Positions 55,263 through 63,496 of a stretch of DNA of 64,000 bases are shown here, piece after piece (the stretch's first letter is position 1; each line of letters begins with the position of its first letter). Both the position numbers and the translations under genes were made by a program. Below the pieces are notes generated by a model that worked only from the letters and a program-made list of their open reading frames with translations, was not told the origin of the DNA and searched no databases. This DNA comes from Vibrio sp. FE10 (GTDB lineage Bacteria; Pseudomonadota; Gammaproteobacteria; Enterobacterales; Vibrionaceae), in contig NZ_AP028068.1 of the NCBI RefSeq assembly GCF_030297155.1, positions 124,001 to 188,000 on the forward strand, given 5' to 3'.

Positions 55263-56501
55263 ATGGCTGCGGATAATAACTACAGTCTTGGGCCGGTTCC
55301 AACATCGGCTAGGAAAGGAGTTGCTTCACTCACCATGGTAATGCTTGGACTCACTTTCTTCTCTGCAAGTATGTGGACAGGTGGTTCACTCGGGACAGGT
55401 CTTTCTTTCAACGATTTCTTCCTCGCCGTTCTCATCGGTAACCTAATTCTTGGTATTTACACTTCTTTTCTTGGCTACATCGGCTCATCTACTGGCCTCT
55501 CTACTCACCTCCTTGCTCGTTTCTCTTTCGGTACTAAAGGCTCATGGCTTCCTTCTGCTCTACTTGGTGGTACACAAGTCGGTTGGTTTGGTGTGGGCGT
55601 TGCCATGTTTGCGATTCCGGTACAAAAAGCCACAGGCATTGATACCAACACCTTGATTGTTGTATCAGGCTTGTTGATGACAGGTACGGTGTACTTTGGT
55701 ATTAAAGCGCTGATGGTACTCTCAGCGGTTGCCGTTCCTGCAATTGCAATTCTGGGTGGTTACTCAGTATTGACTGCGGTAGACAGTGTTGGCGGGCTAG
55801 AACAGCTCCAACTCATCGAGCCAGAAACACCAATGGACTTCTCCATGGCGCTTGCAATGGTTGTGGGTTCATTCGTGAGTGCGGGTACGTTGACTGCGGA
55901 TTTCGTTCGCTTTGGTAAAAAGCCAGCGAGCGCAGTATTAATTACAATGGTCGCGTTCTTCATCGGTAACTCACTGATGTTTATCTTTGGTGCGGCAGGT
56001 GCAGCAGCGACGGGGCTCTCTGACATTTCAGACGTGATGATCGCACAAGGTCTTCTACTTCCTGCCATCATCGTTCTAGGCTTGAACATCTGGACAACCA
56101 ATGAAAACGCACTTTATGCGTCAGGTCTTGGTTTATCCAACATCACTGGTCGCTCAAGTACTACAATGTCTATCATTAACGGTATCGTAGGCACGATTTT
56201 CGCGCTTTGGCTGTACAACAACTTCGTCGGTTGGTTAACCTTCCTTTCGCTGGCAATTCCACCAATTGGTGGCGTAATCATCGCCGACTTCTTCGCGAAC
56301 CGTAAACGTTACAAAGATTTTGCAAAAGCAGAGTTCCAAACCGTTAACTGGGCTGGCATTATCGCGGTAGCAACAGGCGTAGCCGCTGGTCACTTCCTTC
56401 CTGGCATCGTTCCTTTGAACGCCGTGTTTGGTGGTGCAATCAGTTACCTCGTGCTTAACCCTCTATTGAATAAAAACGCTCTGAAATCTCAGGCCGCTTA
56501 A
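55263..56501 (+). CDS. codB: Cytosine permease (NCS1 family)
   Basis: 412 aa, 12-helix Na+/H+-type nucleobase transporter. The NCS1 features are clear: ASLTMVMLGLTFFSASMWTGGSLGTGLSFNDFF (TM1), an STGLSTHLLARFSFGTKGSW loop, GGTQVGWFGVG (TM3), and NENALYASGLGLSNI (TM7-8). It imports cytosine for CodA. GGAGG ribosome site. The adjacent codA follows 9 bp later, so they are one operon, preceded by qrr copy A, a LacI-type palindrome and a CRP-like site. Confidence 0.95.
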   Translation: MAADNNYSLGPVPTSARKGVASLTMVMLGLTFFSASMWTGGSLGTGLSFNDFFLAVLIGNLILGIYTSFLGYIGSSTGLSTHLLARFSFGTKGSWLPSALLGGTQVGWFGVGVAMFAIPVQKATGIDTNTLIVVSGLLMTGTVYFGIKALMVLSAVAVPAIAILGGYSVLTAVDSVGGLEQLQLIEPETPMDFSMALAMVVGSFVSAGTLTADFVRFGKKPASAVLITMVAFFIGNSLMFIFGAAGAAATGLSDISDVMIAQGLLLPAIIVLGLNIWTTNENALYASGLGLSNITGRSSTTMSIINGIVGTIFALWLYNNFVGWLTFLSLAIPPIGGVIIADFFANRKRYKDFAKAEFQTVNWAGIIAVATGVAAGHFLPGIVPLNAVFGGAISYLVLNPLLNKNALKSQAA

Positions 56502-56510
56502 GGACACACT

Positions 56511-57788
56511 ATGACAACCTTATTAATCAAGAACGCGAAGCTTCAAGACCAAGATGGCTTGAAACAAATCCTGATTGAAAATGGTCAATTTTCTCGCATT
56601 CTCGATAATGACGCGCCAATCAATCATCAAGGTGAGATCCTTGATGCTGAAGGTGGCATTGCAGTTTCTCCTTTCTGTGAACCGCATATTCACCTAGATA
56701 CTACGCAAACGGCTGGGGAACCTAACTGGAACATCTCTGGTACTTTGTTTGAAGGTATTGAGCGTTGGGCTGAACGTAAAGAATTGTTATCAATCGAAGA
56801 CGTAAAGTCTCGTGCGAAGCAAACACTGAAATGGCAGATTGCTAACGGTGTTCAACACGTGCGTACTCACGTTGATGTCTCTGATCCAACGTTAGTTGCA
56901 TTACGAGCGATGGTTGAAGTTCGTGAAGAGATGAAAGAGTGGGTCGACATCCAGATCGTTGCATTCCCTCAGGAAGGCATTCTTTCATATCCTAACGGCA
57001 AAGAATTGCTTGAAGAAGCTGTGAAAATCGGCGCTGACGTTATTGGTGCTATCCCTCACTTCGAATTCACTCGTGAATACGGCATTGAATCTCTGCACTA
57101 TGCGTTCGAGCTTGCACGTAAGTACGACTGCCTGATCGACGTTCATTGTGATGAAATCGATGACGAGCAATCTCGCTTTGTTGAGACACTGGCGGCTCTT
57201 GCTCATAAATTCGACATGGGTGAAAAGGTAACGGCAAGCCATACCACAGCAATGGGCTCTTACAATGGTGCTTACGCATCTCGCCTATTCCGCTTGCTAA
57301 AAATGTCAGGCATTAACTTCGTCGCGAACCCGTTAGTGAACATTCACTTACAAGGCCGTTTCGATGACTACCCGAAACGTCGTGGCGTGACTCGTGTTAA
57401 AGAGATGCTAGCAGCAAACATCAACGTTTGTTTCGGCCATGATGATGTGTTTGACCCATGGTACCCACTGGGTACAGCGAATATGCTGCAAGTTCTGCAC
57501 ATGGGACTGCACGTAACACAAGTTATGGGCTACGACCAAATCAACACCTCACTTGATTTGATCAGCAAGAACTCAGCTCGAACTCTGAACATTCAAGACA
57601 ACTACGGTATTGAAGAAGGTAAGCCTGGTAGCCTACTGATATTGCCTGCAGACAATGGTTTTGATGCTGTTCGTCGCCAAGTACCCGTTCAATACTCGGT
57701 ACGACACGGTAAGGTGATCGCTGAAACGCAACCTGCGAAAACAAAAATTAACTTAGATCAGACAGAAGATATCAACTTCAAGCGTTAA
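56511..57788 (+). CDS. codA: Cytosine deaminase
   Basis: 425-aa amidohydrolase converting cytosine to uracil and ammonia. Metal ligands are visible: FCEPHIHLD (HxH), [11 protein letters not shown] (His and the catalytic Glu), [12 protein letters not shown] (His) and GHDDVFDPW (Asp, substrate-binding and metal). The whole length matches the CodA family; substrate-recognising residues near [18 protein letters not shown] are present. Nine bp after codB; terminator at 57808. Confidence 0.95.
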   Translation: MTTLLIKNAKLQDQDGLKQILIENGQFSRILDNDAPINHQGEILDAEGGIAVSPFCEPHIHLDTTQTAGEPNWNISGTLFEGIERWAERKELLSIEDVKSRAKQTLKWQIANGVQHVRTHVDVSDPTLVALRAMVEVREEMKEWVDIQIVAFPQEGILSYPNGKELLEEAVKIGADVIGAIPHFEFTREYGIESLHYAFELARKYDCLIDVHCDEIDDEQSRFVETLAALAHKFDMGEKVTASHTTAMGSYNGAYASRLFRLLKMSGINFVANPLVNIHLQGRFDDYPKRRGVTRVKEMLAANINVCFGHDDVFDPWYPLGTANMLQVLHMGLHVTQVMGYDQINTSLDLISKNSARTLNIQDNYGIEEGKPGSLLILPADNGFDAVRRQVPVQYSVRHGKVIAETQPAKTKINLDQTEDINFKR

Positions 57789-57807
57789 TATCGTCTATAC
57801 TGATGAA

Positions 57808-57836
57808 GAAAAGGAAGCTACAGGCTTCCTTTTTAC
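57808..57836 (+). terminator. Intrinsic terminator after codA
   Basis: AAAGGAAGC / GCTTCCTTT stem followed by TTTTA. Confidence 0.88.
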
Positions 57837-58149
57837 TTTGACATGGTGTGTAACTTTATAAAACTATCAGCTATTAAGCGTGGTTTTGTTAACGAGCACA
57901 ACATGACAAAAAAACTCGCTGATTTCTCAATCAATGAGTGTACAACCGGAAAGACTGTGTTAACATGCACTCGCTCTGTTAGCCGGAGTTATTTAAGTTA
58001 GATAAATAGTAAAAAATGACATGTAAAATCGTTACCCGTTTTTGTAAGTAGTTTTTCCTTATTTCTTAGCAATATTAAATAATTCAATTATCAGCGCATT
58101 GCAGTAATGCAATCAACAATTTAGAAAATTTATGAATAAGGGACAAATT
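57837..58149 (+). promoter_or_regulatory. Upstream region/long leader of the cold-shock gene
   Basis: 313 bp without a reliable gene. A long leader is normal for csp mRNAs. An ATTGCA-GTAA-TGCAAT dyad at 58098-58113 may form a leader stem. A 32-codon ORF at 57903-58001 exists but has a weak ribosome site and is not called. Confidence 0.45.
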
Positions 58150-58362
58150 ATGTCTAACACAAATACTGGCACTGTAAAATGGTTTAACGAAGAGAAAGGT
58201 TTCGGTTTCATTTCTCAAGACAACGGCGGTGCTGACGTATTCGTTCACTTCCGTGCAATCGCTTCAGAAGGTTTCAAAACTCTGAAAGAAGGCCAAAAGG
58301 TTTCTTTCGAAGTTGAAAACGGTCAAAAAGGCCTACAAGCAGCAAACGTTGTTGCTCAATAA
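58150..58362 (+). CDS. CspA-family cold-shock protein
   Basis: 70 aa from ATG 58150 (AAGGGACAAATT ribosome site; an upstream ATG at 58132 would add six residues). RNP1 KGFGFISQD and RNP2 VFVHF are intact, as are the initial [11 protein letters not shown] and [15 protein letters not shown]. It is a single-stranded nucleic-acid chaperone. Monocistronic, with a strong terminator. Whether it is cold-induced cannot be told from sequence. Confidence 0.95.
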   Translation: MSNTNTGTVKWFNEEKGFGFISQDNGGADVFVHFRAIASEGFKTLKEGQKVSFEVENGQKGLQAANVVAQ

Positions 58363-58385
58363 TTAGCTTTTAGCTAAAAAGAATT

Positions 58386-58416
58386 TTAAAGCGCTGATTT
58401 TTATCGGCGCTTTTTT
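58386..58416 (+). terminator. Intrinsic terminator after csp
   Basis: AAAGCGCTGAT / ATCGGCGCTTT stem (one T-G wobble) followed by TTTTTT. Confidence 0.88.
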
Positions 58417-58510
58417 ATGCCTGAAACTTTTTATGCCTGAAACTTTTTATGCCTGAAACTTTTTATGCCTGAAACTTTTTATGCCTGAAACTTTTTATAC
58501 CTGAAACAAA
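58415..58510. repeat. Minisatellite: 16-bp unit, five exact copies plus a degenerate sixth
   Basis: Unit TTATGCCTGAAACTTT at 58415, 58431, 58447, 58463 and 58479; sixth copy at 58495 has TTATACCTGAAACAAA. It begins inside the T tract of the csp terminator, so terminator material seems to have been copied into the array. Confidence 0.93.
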
Positions 58511-58670
58511 ACTTCTTACCTGAAATAAAGCTTCTACCCCGTTATCATCGCCCCCGAACTGCGTCATATTACCTACTTTTCAGCTAACCTTTTCTCCAAA
58601 CTCTTTTAACTCAACTTATCTATCAAAGCTCATCTTCTACTGATTATCAAAACACCGAGAAGACAGCCAA

Positions 58671-58747
58671 TCAAACTATCAAACTATCAAACTATCAAAC
58701 TATCAAACTATCAAACTATCAAACTATCAAACTATCAAACTATCAAA
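58671..58747. repeat. Minisatellite: 9-bp unit (TCAAACTAT)n, eight copies plus partial
   Basis: Eight exact TCAAACTAT units from 58671 to 58742, then TCAAA. The sequence before and after carries related TATCAAA words. Expected to vary between isolates. Confidence 0.93.
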
Positions 58748-59017
58748 AACATAGCTATTCTTCTTGGCCGTTGCCAATTTTGTGCTGAACCTTAACCAAT
58801 CGACTTAGTGAAACTCCAAAACTGCTCTTCTCCTCTTTGGTCAAAGAACACTCTATTTAATGTTCGATATAAATATGCAATCGATGTCCATAATAAAAAT
58901 GATTGATTTATCCAACCCTTATCCATTAATTATATAATTTTTAAAGCAAATACATGCAAAATCCGCTAACCTTGTTCGCAAGTGGCTTTAGTTGGTTTGG
59001 TATCTGTAGTAAAAATA

Positions 59018-60034
59018 ATGAACAAAGATGAATTTCAGAAATCCACCGCTAATTTGAAAAAAGCGGTGCCTCTTATGATGAAGAATAGAGTGTCGACAAC
59101 ACCTGCAAATTACGCACTTTGGTACACCTATGTCGACAATGCTATCCCGCAGCTCACTAAAGATATGGATGGTGTGTTAGAACACTATGGTATCTGCCCT
59201 CCTGCGGTAGGTGAACAGCTCTACAACAACTACGTTGCAAGCAAATCCGAAACCAATATCAATGACTTACGAGCAAACCTAGAACTGTTAGTTTCTGAGG
59301 TTTCTAACTCAATGAACGATACTCTCACCGACACTTCAGCTTTCTCTGAGATGATCGATAAGAGCTTCGAAGACTTATCTCGTGTCGACAATGAAAGTTT
59401 GTCTATCGATGAAGTGATGTCGTTGGTTCGTCAGCTGGTTTCTGAATCTCGCAACATTCGACACTCGACTCAATTCTTAAGCTCTCAACTGAACTCTGCT
59501 ACGTCAGAAATCAGCAAGCTCAAGACACAGCTTGTCGAAGTGCAAAAAGACGCACTATTTGATAGCACGACTACGCTTTACAATCGACGCTCTCTGGACC
59601 GCGATTTGGAAACATTGTGCGAAGCTAAGCAGTCGTTATGTCTGATTCTTCTCGATATCGACCATTTTAAAAACTTCAACGACACCTATGGCCACTTATT
59701 TGGCGATATGGTTCTTAAAGGCATTGCGCGTAAGTTAAAACAAATGTGCCGCGAAGGTATTTCTGCTTACCGATTTGGTGGCGAAGAGTTCGCTCTCATC
59801 GTTCCAAACAAATCATTACGCATTGCACGTCAACTTGCTGATACCAATAGACGATCTCTGGAAAAACTGTCGATCAAAGATCGCCGCAGTGGACAACAGG
59901 TCGGTAGCATCACCGCATCATTTGGCGTTGCAGAGCTTGAACCTGGTGAATCAGCGGAATCACTGATCGAGCGTGCTGATAAGCTACTTTACGAAGCAAA
60001 ATCTCTAGGCCGAAATAGAGTCATGCCGCTGTAG
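59018..60034 (+). CDS. Diguanylate cyclase (GGDEF domain)
   Basis: 338 aa from ATG 59018. The N-terminal ~165 residues are a helical, cytosolic signal domain (FQKSTANLKKAVPLMMKN and PANYALWYTYVDNAIP motifs, as in many Vibrio DGCs), followed by a coiled-coil. The GGDEF domain runs ~172-338: DSTTTLYNRRSLDRDL, LLDIDHFKNFNDTYGHLFGD, active-site GGEEF at 254-258, and a SFGVAELEPGESAESLIERADKLLYEAK tail. The I-site RxxD is REGI here (Asp replaced), so product inhibition is probably lost. Terminator at 60136. Monocistronic. Confidence 0.94.
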   Translation: MNKDEFQKSTANLKKAVPLMMKNRVSTTPANYALWYTYVDNAIPQLTKDMDGVLEHYGICPPAVGEQLYNNYVASKSETNINDLRANLELLVSEVSNSMNDTLTDTSAFSEMIDKSFEDLSRVDNESLSIDEVMSLVRQLVSESRNIRHSTQFLSSQLNSATSEISKLKTQLVEVQKDALFDSTTTLYNRRSLDRDLETLCEAKQSLCLILLDIDHFKNFNDTYGHLFGDMVLKGIARKLKQMCREGISAYRFGGEEFALIVPNKSLRIARQLADTNRRSLEKLSIKDRRSGQQVGSITASFGVAELEPGESAESLIERADKLLYEAKSLGRNRVMPL

Positions 60035-60135
60035 TCCGCAATTATCTAAACAGATTACTGTGAAACAGCCTGCTTGCTAAGCCCTGATCTCTAGGCACTA
60101 GGCATTAAAATAGACTCGCAGTTAACATCGAAAAG

Positions 60136-60184
60136 CAAAAAGCCCCAATCAATAACCAGTAGGTTAATCATTGGGGCTTTTTCG
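60136..60184. terminator. Bidirectional terminator
   Basis: AAAAGCCCCAAT / ATTGGGGCTTTT stem with A/T tracts on both sides, between the GGDEF gene (plus) and the unknown gene on minus. Confidence 0.88.
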
Positions 60185-60261
60185 TTTATAGTCAGTGTTT
60201 GATGTTAAAGACAACCAAAATCGCTAACTCATGACTCAGCATCTTTCATGAGTACGAAAGG

Positions 60262-60864
60262 CTAAAGTGCGTAGCAGTAATTAAGGCAGTAATCTTCACC
60301 GCTCTTTGCTCTGAACTCTTTGTCTTCACTGCATGCTTTTGGTTTACCCTTCTCATCACCTTGAACTAGGCTGATCCAGTGACGTATTGCTGTCGTGATT
60401 CCTTCACGCTCAGTATTCGTTTGTACCGCTTCCATTGGTGACTGACCAAAAGTAGTACATGACTCGAGCTGAATATCATCGATATCGACCAGTTCAATGC
60501 AACCTGTCCCTTTGTGACAACCAAACATCACTTCTAAGTGGCTTCCACTGCTGTCTCGGAACAAGATTGAATCTGGGTCACACTTCTCACCCATGTAAGC
60601 TACAAACTGCTTAGGATGCTTTAGGCCGCTGTGTTGACCATCTTTGAAGTAAGCCATGACATGGCGGTAGTCAACTACGTAGCTCGTTACATCTTGATGT
60701 GAGCCGTTCTCTAGTGGGAACAATCGGTCTAGCAGTTGCTTCGCTTTGAGTTGCTTCTCAGTTTGCTGTTTGGCACTGATAGTCTCCACGGCAAAGACAG
60801 CTTCAGCGATAAATGGTTTTGTTTGTTTTTGGATTTCTGTTTTATCGAATGTAAGCATATTCAT
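60262..60864 (-). CDS. Conserved-looking hypothetical protein divergent from a DUF3612 regulator
   Basis: 200 aa from ATG 60862-60864 with AGAGGGA upstream. The protein begins with an amphipathic helix rich in Lys/Gln/Glu (KQQTEKQLKAKQLLDRLF), followed by ENGSHQDVTSYVVDYRHVMAYFKDGQHSGLK, a patterned core, then FGCHKGTGCIELVDIDDI with paired Cys, and a C-terminal segment DYCLNYCYAL. Four to seven Cys may matter. I do not recognise the family. Divergence from the regulator at 61050 suggests they are a functional pair. Confidence 0.6.
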   Translation of the reverse strand: MNMLTFDKTEIQKQTKPFIAEAVFAVETISAKQQTEKQLKAKQLLDRLFPLENGSHQDVTSYVVDYRHVMAYFKDGQHSGLKHPKQFVAYMGEKCDPDSILFRDSSGSHLEVMFGCHKGTGCIELVDIDDIQLESCTTFGQSPMEAVQTNTEREGITTAIRHWISLVQGDEKGKPKACSEDKEFRAKSGEDYCLNYCYAL

Positions 60865-61049
60865 AGTCTTTCCCTCTTGACTAACTCGGTGAACATTCAC
60901 CGATTTTTAAAGCAAAAATGTGTCCTAGAGCAATTATTCCAAACTAACGTTTAATTTATTTGTCATTTTGTGAATTGCTTAGTTTGTAGATTAGCGCTTT
61001 TTTACATACAATTTCACAACAAAAATTTTACAATGTGAATTTTACAAAT
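60865..61049. promoter_or_regulatory. Divergent promoter region with TTTTACAA repeats
   Basis: 185 bp between the unknown gene and the DUF3612 regulator. TTTTACAA occurs twice (61026-61033 and 61040-61047), 14 bp apart, with TTTCACAA nearby. Such direct repeats fit autoregulation by the adjacent HTH protein (inference). Confidence 0.45.
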
Positions 61050-62567
61050 ATGGCCTTGTCAAAAAGTTTAGTTCGTCAGTCACATTTCCTAGGTACTAAG
61101 ATCCGTAACCTAAGGAAGCGTAACCATTTAACCATGGAAGATCTGTCTGCGCGTTGTATTCGAATCAACCCAGAGTACGCACCTTCCGTTTCTTACCTTT
61201 CAATGATTGAACGTGGAAAGCGGGTTCCAAGCATCGATATGCTGGAAGTCATTGCGCAGGTCTTTCAGAAGAACCCCACGTGGTTTCTCGACGATGAATC
61301 AGAACAGCAAGCCATCGCACCTGACAAAGGGAATCGTGGCGGGATAAGTGGCATGGCACTCGAGCCGAGCTTTCTTTTCTCTAACGACATCCTGCAAATC
61401 GCGATACCAGAGATGTTGTCGCAAACCGGTATCTCTGGTCGTCAGTTCGCCCACCTCTTAATTCGAGCTCACCAAGAAAGTAATCAAAACCACTTCCCTG
61501 ATCTAGAACGAGCAGCAGAAGAAGTTGGTTTGAAACGCCTTAACCTTGGCGTCGAAGATCTTATCGACATCGCGAGAAACTTAGGCATTCAAATCCGCTG
61601 GGTAACACGCACGCCTCAAGACGTGGTGGATGAGCTCGGAATCAATGCCAAGCAATTGGTGACTTCGTTCTTCGAACCACCCGGTACGATTTTCTTGAAC
61701 GAAATTCTCAAAGAGTACCCAACTCGACTGAAATACGATTTATCGGTTTATATCGGCCATTGCATTTTGCACAGCAAAGAAGGGCTTAAGAGTGTGTTGT
61801 CGGTTGGGAACAACAACACATGGGACGATAATCAAATATCGGGATCTTCTCAGCTGAACTCTCAAGACATTCTTCAGGCATGGCGAGACTTCGAATCCAG
61901 CTTCTTTGCTGGCGCATTACTGTGTCCAAAAGTTCCATTTAGACAGCTGCTCGATCGTACTGGTTATGAAATCGACGTTCACAAAAGAGCGGGGGTTTCC
62001 CCCTCTGTTGCGATGCGCCGAATGACGGTAGTATCGCCCTACCCTCACTGGCACTACTTTGATGCTTATGGGCCGGGGAAACTCAAGGCGGTATACCGCG
62101 GGAACGGGATTCCACTGCCTTGGGGGAATATGAGAACGGTCGCCGACCCATGTCAACATTGGGCTGTGTTCCGTCGATTATCAGAGCCTCGAGCGGGTAG
62201 CTCAGCTCAAATCTCCATTTTAAATGTGGGAGATGAGCCAAGAATCTACTGCTGTGAATCCATCAATATGACGGATCCTGCGGGTAACAATCGTGTGTTG
62301 TGTGCTGGTATAGACTTAAACCCAGCGATTGATGCTCAAGGTGGTAATTCAAGAGACATCGCAGAGCAGCTTAAGGCTTCTTGCGTCAGCAATGGCGGCT
62401 CGGTAGCAATACCACGTAACATCAAGAAAGATCTCACGACAGTAGCCAAGATTCTAAATATAAATTGGATTGAACGCGGGATCGAAACAGAGGCGAGGCT
62501 TATCTGCTCCAGAGGGGGAGAATGTCCACGCCAACCAAGCTGCTATTCAAAGTGTGGTGAGGACTAG
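61050..62567 (+). CDS. XRE-family regulator with DUF3612/ScfR-like ligand domain
   Basis: 505 aa from ATG 61050 (a GTG at 61035 is alternative; both ribosome sites are weak). Residues ~10-70 are an XRE HTH: GTKIRNLRKRNHLTMEDLSARC, then SVSYLSMIERGKRVPSIDMLEVIAQVF. The large C-terminal part (~130-500) resembles DUF3612, related to the short-chain fatty acyl-CoA regulators (ScfR/RamB) with an IrrE-like segment. The end, CSRGGECPRQPSCYSKC, is a Cys cluster that may bind a metal. It probably senses an acyl-CoA or redox/metal signal (inference) and controls the divergent gene. Confidence 0.8.
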   Translation: MALSKSLVRQSHFLGTKIRNLRKRNHLTMEDLSARCIRINPEYAPSVSYLSMIERGKRVPSIDMLEVIAQVFQKNPTWFLDDESEQQAIAPDKGNRGGISGMALEPSFLFSNDILQIAIPEMLSQTGISGRQFAHLLIRAHQESNQNHFPDLERAAEEVGLKRLNLGVEDLIDIARNLGIQIRWVTRTPQDVVDELGINAKQLVTSFFEPPGTIFLNEILKEYPTRLKYDLSVYIGHCILHSKEGLKSVLSVGNNNTWDDNQISGSSQLNSQDILQAWRDFESSFFAGALLCPKVPFRQLLDRTGYEIDVHKRAGVSPSVAMRRMTVVSPYPHWHYFDAYGPGKLKAVYRGNGIPLPWGNMRTVADPCQHWAVFRRLSEPRAGSSAQISILNVGDEPRIYCCESINMTDPAGNNRVLCAGIDLNPAIDAQGGNSRDIAEQLKASCVSNGGSVAIPRNIKKDLTTVAKILNINWIERGIETEARLICSRGGECPRQPSCYSKCGED

Positions 62568-62659
62568 CGACCTTTTAGCGACTCTAATGCAGCAAAGCAA
62601 CAATACGCTCTCAAATAAAAACATAGTGAATTCGTTTGCTATGTTCGATTCAAGAGCTT

Positions 62660-62925
62660 AGGGCGTGTTGATCTTTCGAGCTGATTTTTGCAGCGAGTTG
62701 CTGGGTATTTATACAAGGCAGAGGCGTCGATGTGTAGTTAGCCTACATGAGAAGCCGATAACGTAGTAGAAATGACCAGCAAACGCTGCCCGAAGGGTTC
62801 GGCTAAAAGCGTTTTACTCTTTGTTGAGGGAGATTTGCTTAGAATGACTAGGCTACTTCCCCCTCGCCGCGATTAAAACGCTTTTATCTCGAACAAAATT
62901 TAACCACGAAAGGTCAACACGCCCT
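62660..62925. repeat. 266-bp MITE-like element with 19-bp terminal inverted repeats
   Basis: Left end AGGGCGTGTTGATCTTTCG (62660-62678) and right end, reverse-complemented, AGGGCGTGTTGACCTTTCG (62907-62925): 18 of 19 identical. Inside lie further inverted repeats: GCAGCGAGTTGCTGG (62690) with CCAGCAAACGCTGC (62776), and TAAAAGCGTTTTAC (62804) with TTAAAACGCTTTTA (62873). There is no ORF. Short size, TIRs and fold-back structure suggest a nonautonomous element; no clear target-site duplication was found. Confidence 0.7.
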
Positions 62926-62960
62926 GGTAAAAATAACCAATAGAACTCAAAATTCAGGCA

Positions 62961-63068
62961 AAAAAAAACCAATCACAATAAAGGTGATTGGTTATATATT
63001 TTGTGTGAACAATATGGGTTCACTAACAACGTCAGTTGGCTAGGTGACCCTCGGCTTAAGAAGGGTCA
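62961..63068 (-). ncRNA. qrr: Qrr-type quorum-regulatory small RNA (copy B)
   Basis: About 108 nt on the minus strand, starting at TGACCC (63068). The first 52 nt are identical to copy A, including the whole target-pairing core. The 3' part differs, ending in the terminator AACCAATCAC / GTGATTGGTT with an eight-T tract (62961-62993). It has its own sigma-54 promoter and LuxO-like boxes. The middle stem GTGAAC / GTTCAC resembles copy A. Confidence 0.93.
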
Positions 63069-63078
63069 CCATTACTAA

Positions 63079-63095
63079 TGCAGCAAGCGTGCCAA
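63079..63095 (-). promoter_or_regulatory. Sigma-54 promoter of qrr copy B
   Basis: TTGGCACG-N4-CTGCA on minus; -12 GC is 12 bp before the RNA start at 63068, as in copy A. Fifteen bases AAAAGTTGGCACGCT are shared by both promoters. Confidence 0.9.
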
Positions 63096-63156
63096 CTTTT
63101 TATCTACGTATTTACTACGCATCTGGACACGTATTAGACACGAATTACTGTTTATT

Positions 63157-63182
63157 TTGCAAAGTGGAATTGCAAATTGCAA
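63157..63182 (-). promoter_or_regulatory. Tandem LuxO-like boxes, qrr copy B
   Basis: TTGCA-AAG-TGGAA (63157-63169, one mismatch) abuts TTGCA-AAT-TGCAA (63170-63182, perfect match to the LuxO motif). They lie 89-114 bp upstream of the RNA start. Confidence 0.75.
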
Positions 63183-63321
63183 AATAAAACAAAAACGCTA
63201 GTGATTATGTTGTTATTAAATAATGATTAACGTTCGATTAATCCTCTCAGAGCCTGTCACATCCCATTTACTCAGCCTATTTTCAATCTAACAACCCATA
63301 ATATTGCTATATAACACGCAT

Positions 63322-63358
63322 AAAAAAACGCGAACATTGAGTATCAACATTCGCGTTT
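63322..63358 (-). terminator. Terminator downstream of the helicase gene
   Basis: AAACGCGAA / TTCGCGTTT stem, then TTTTTTA on minus. Lies ~140 bp beyond the helicase stop. Confidence 0.85.
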
Positions 63359-63496
63359 CATTGGGTTCGATTCAAAGCTTCTAATGTATAGCTGCTAGTT
63401 TCTAACGTATATCTATTAGTTTCTAACTGCTCATTGCAGAAGGTGGCTTTCTCAAAAAGCGACCTTCGCAGAAATCAACTTCAACTGAACTTGTCT

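Noticed and set aside
55760..56101. Minus-strand 113-codon ORF inside codB
   Set aside because: Shadow of a membrane protein gene; no start signal and codB is unambiguous.
57903..58001. 32-codon ORF upstream of the csp gene
   Set aside because: Weak ribosome site, no recognisable domain, and it lies in a likely long csp leader.
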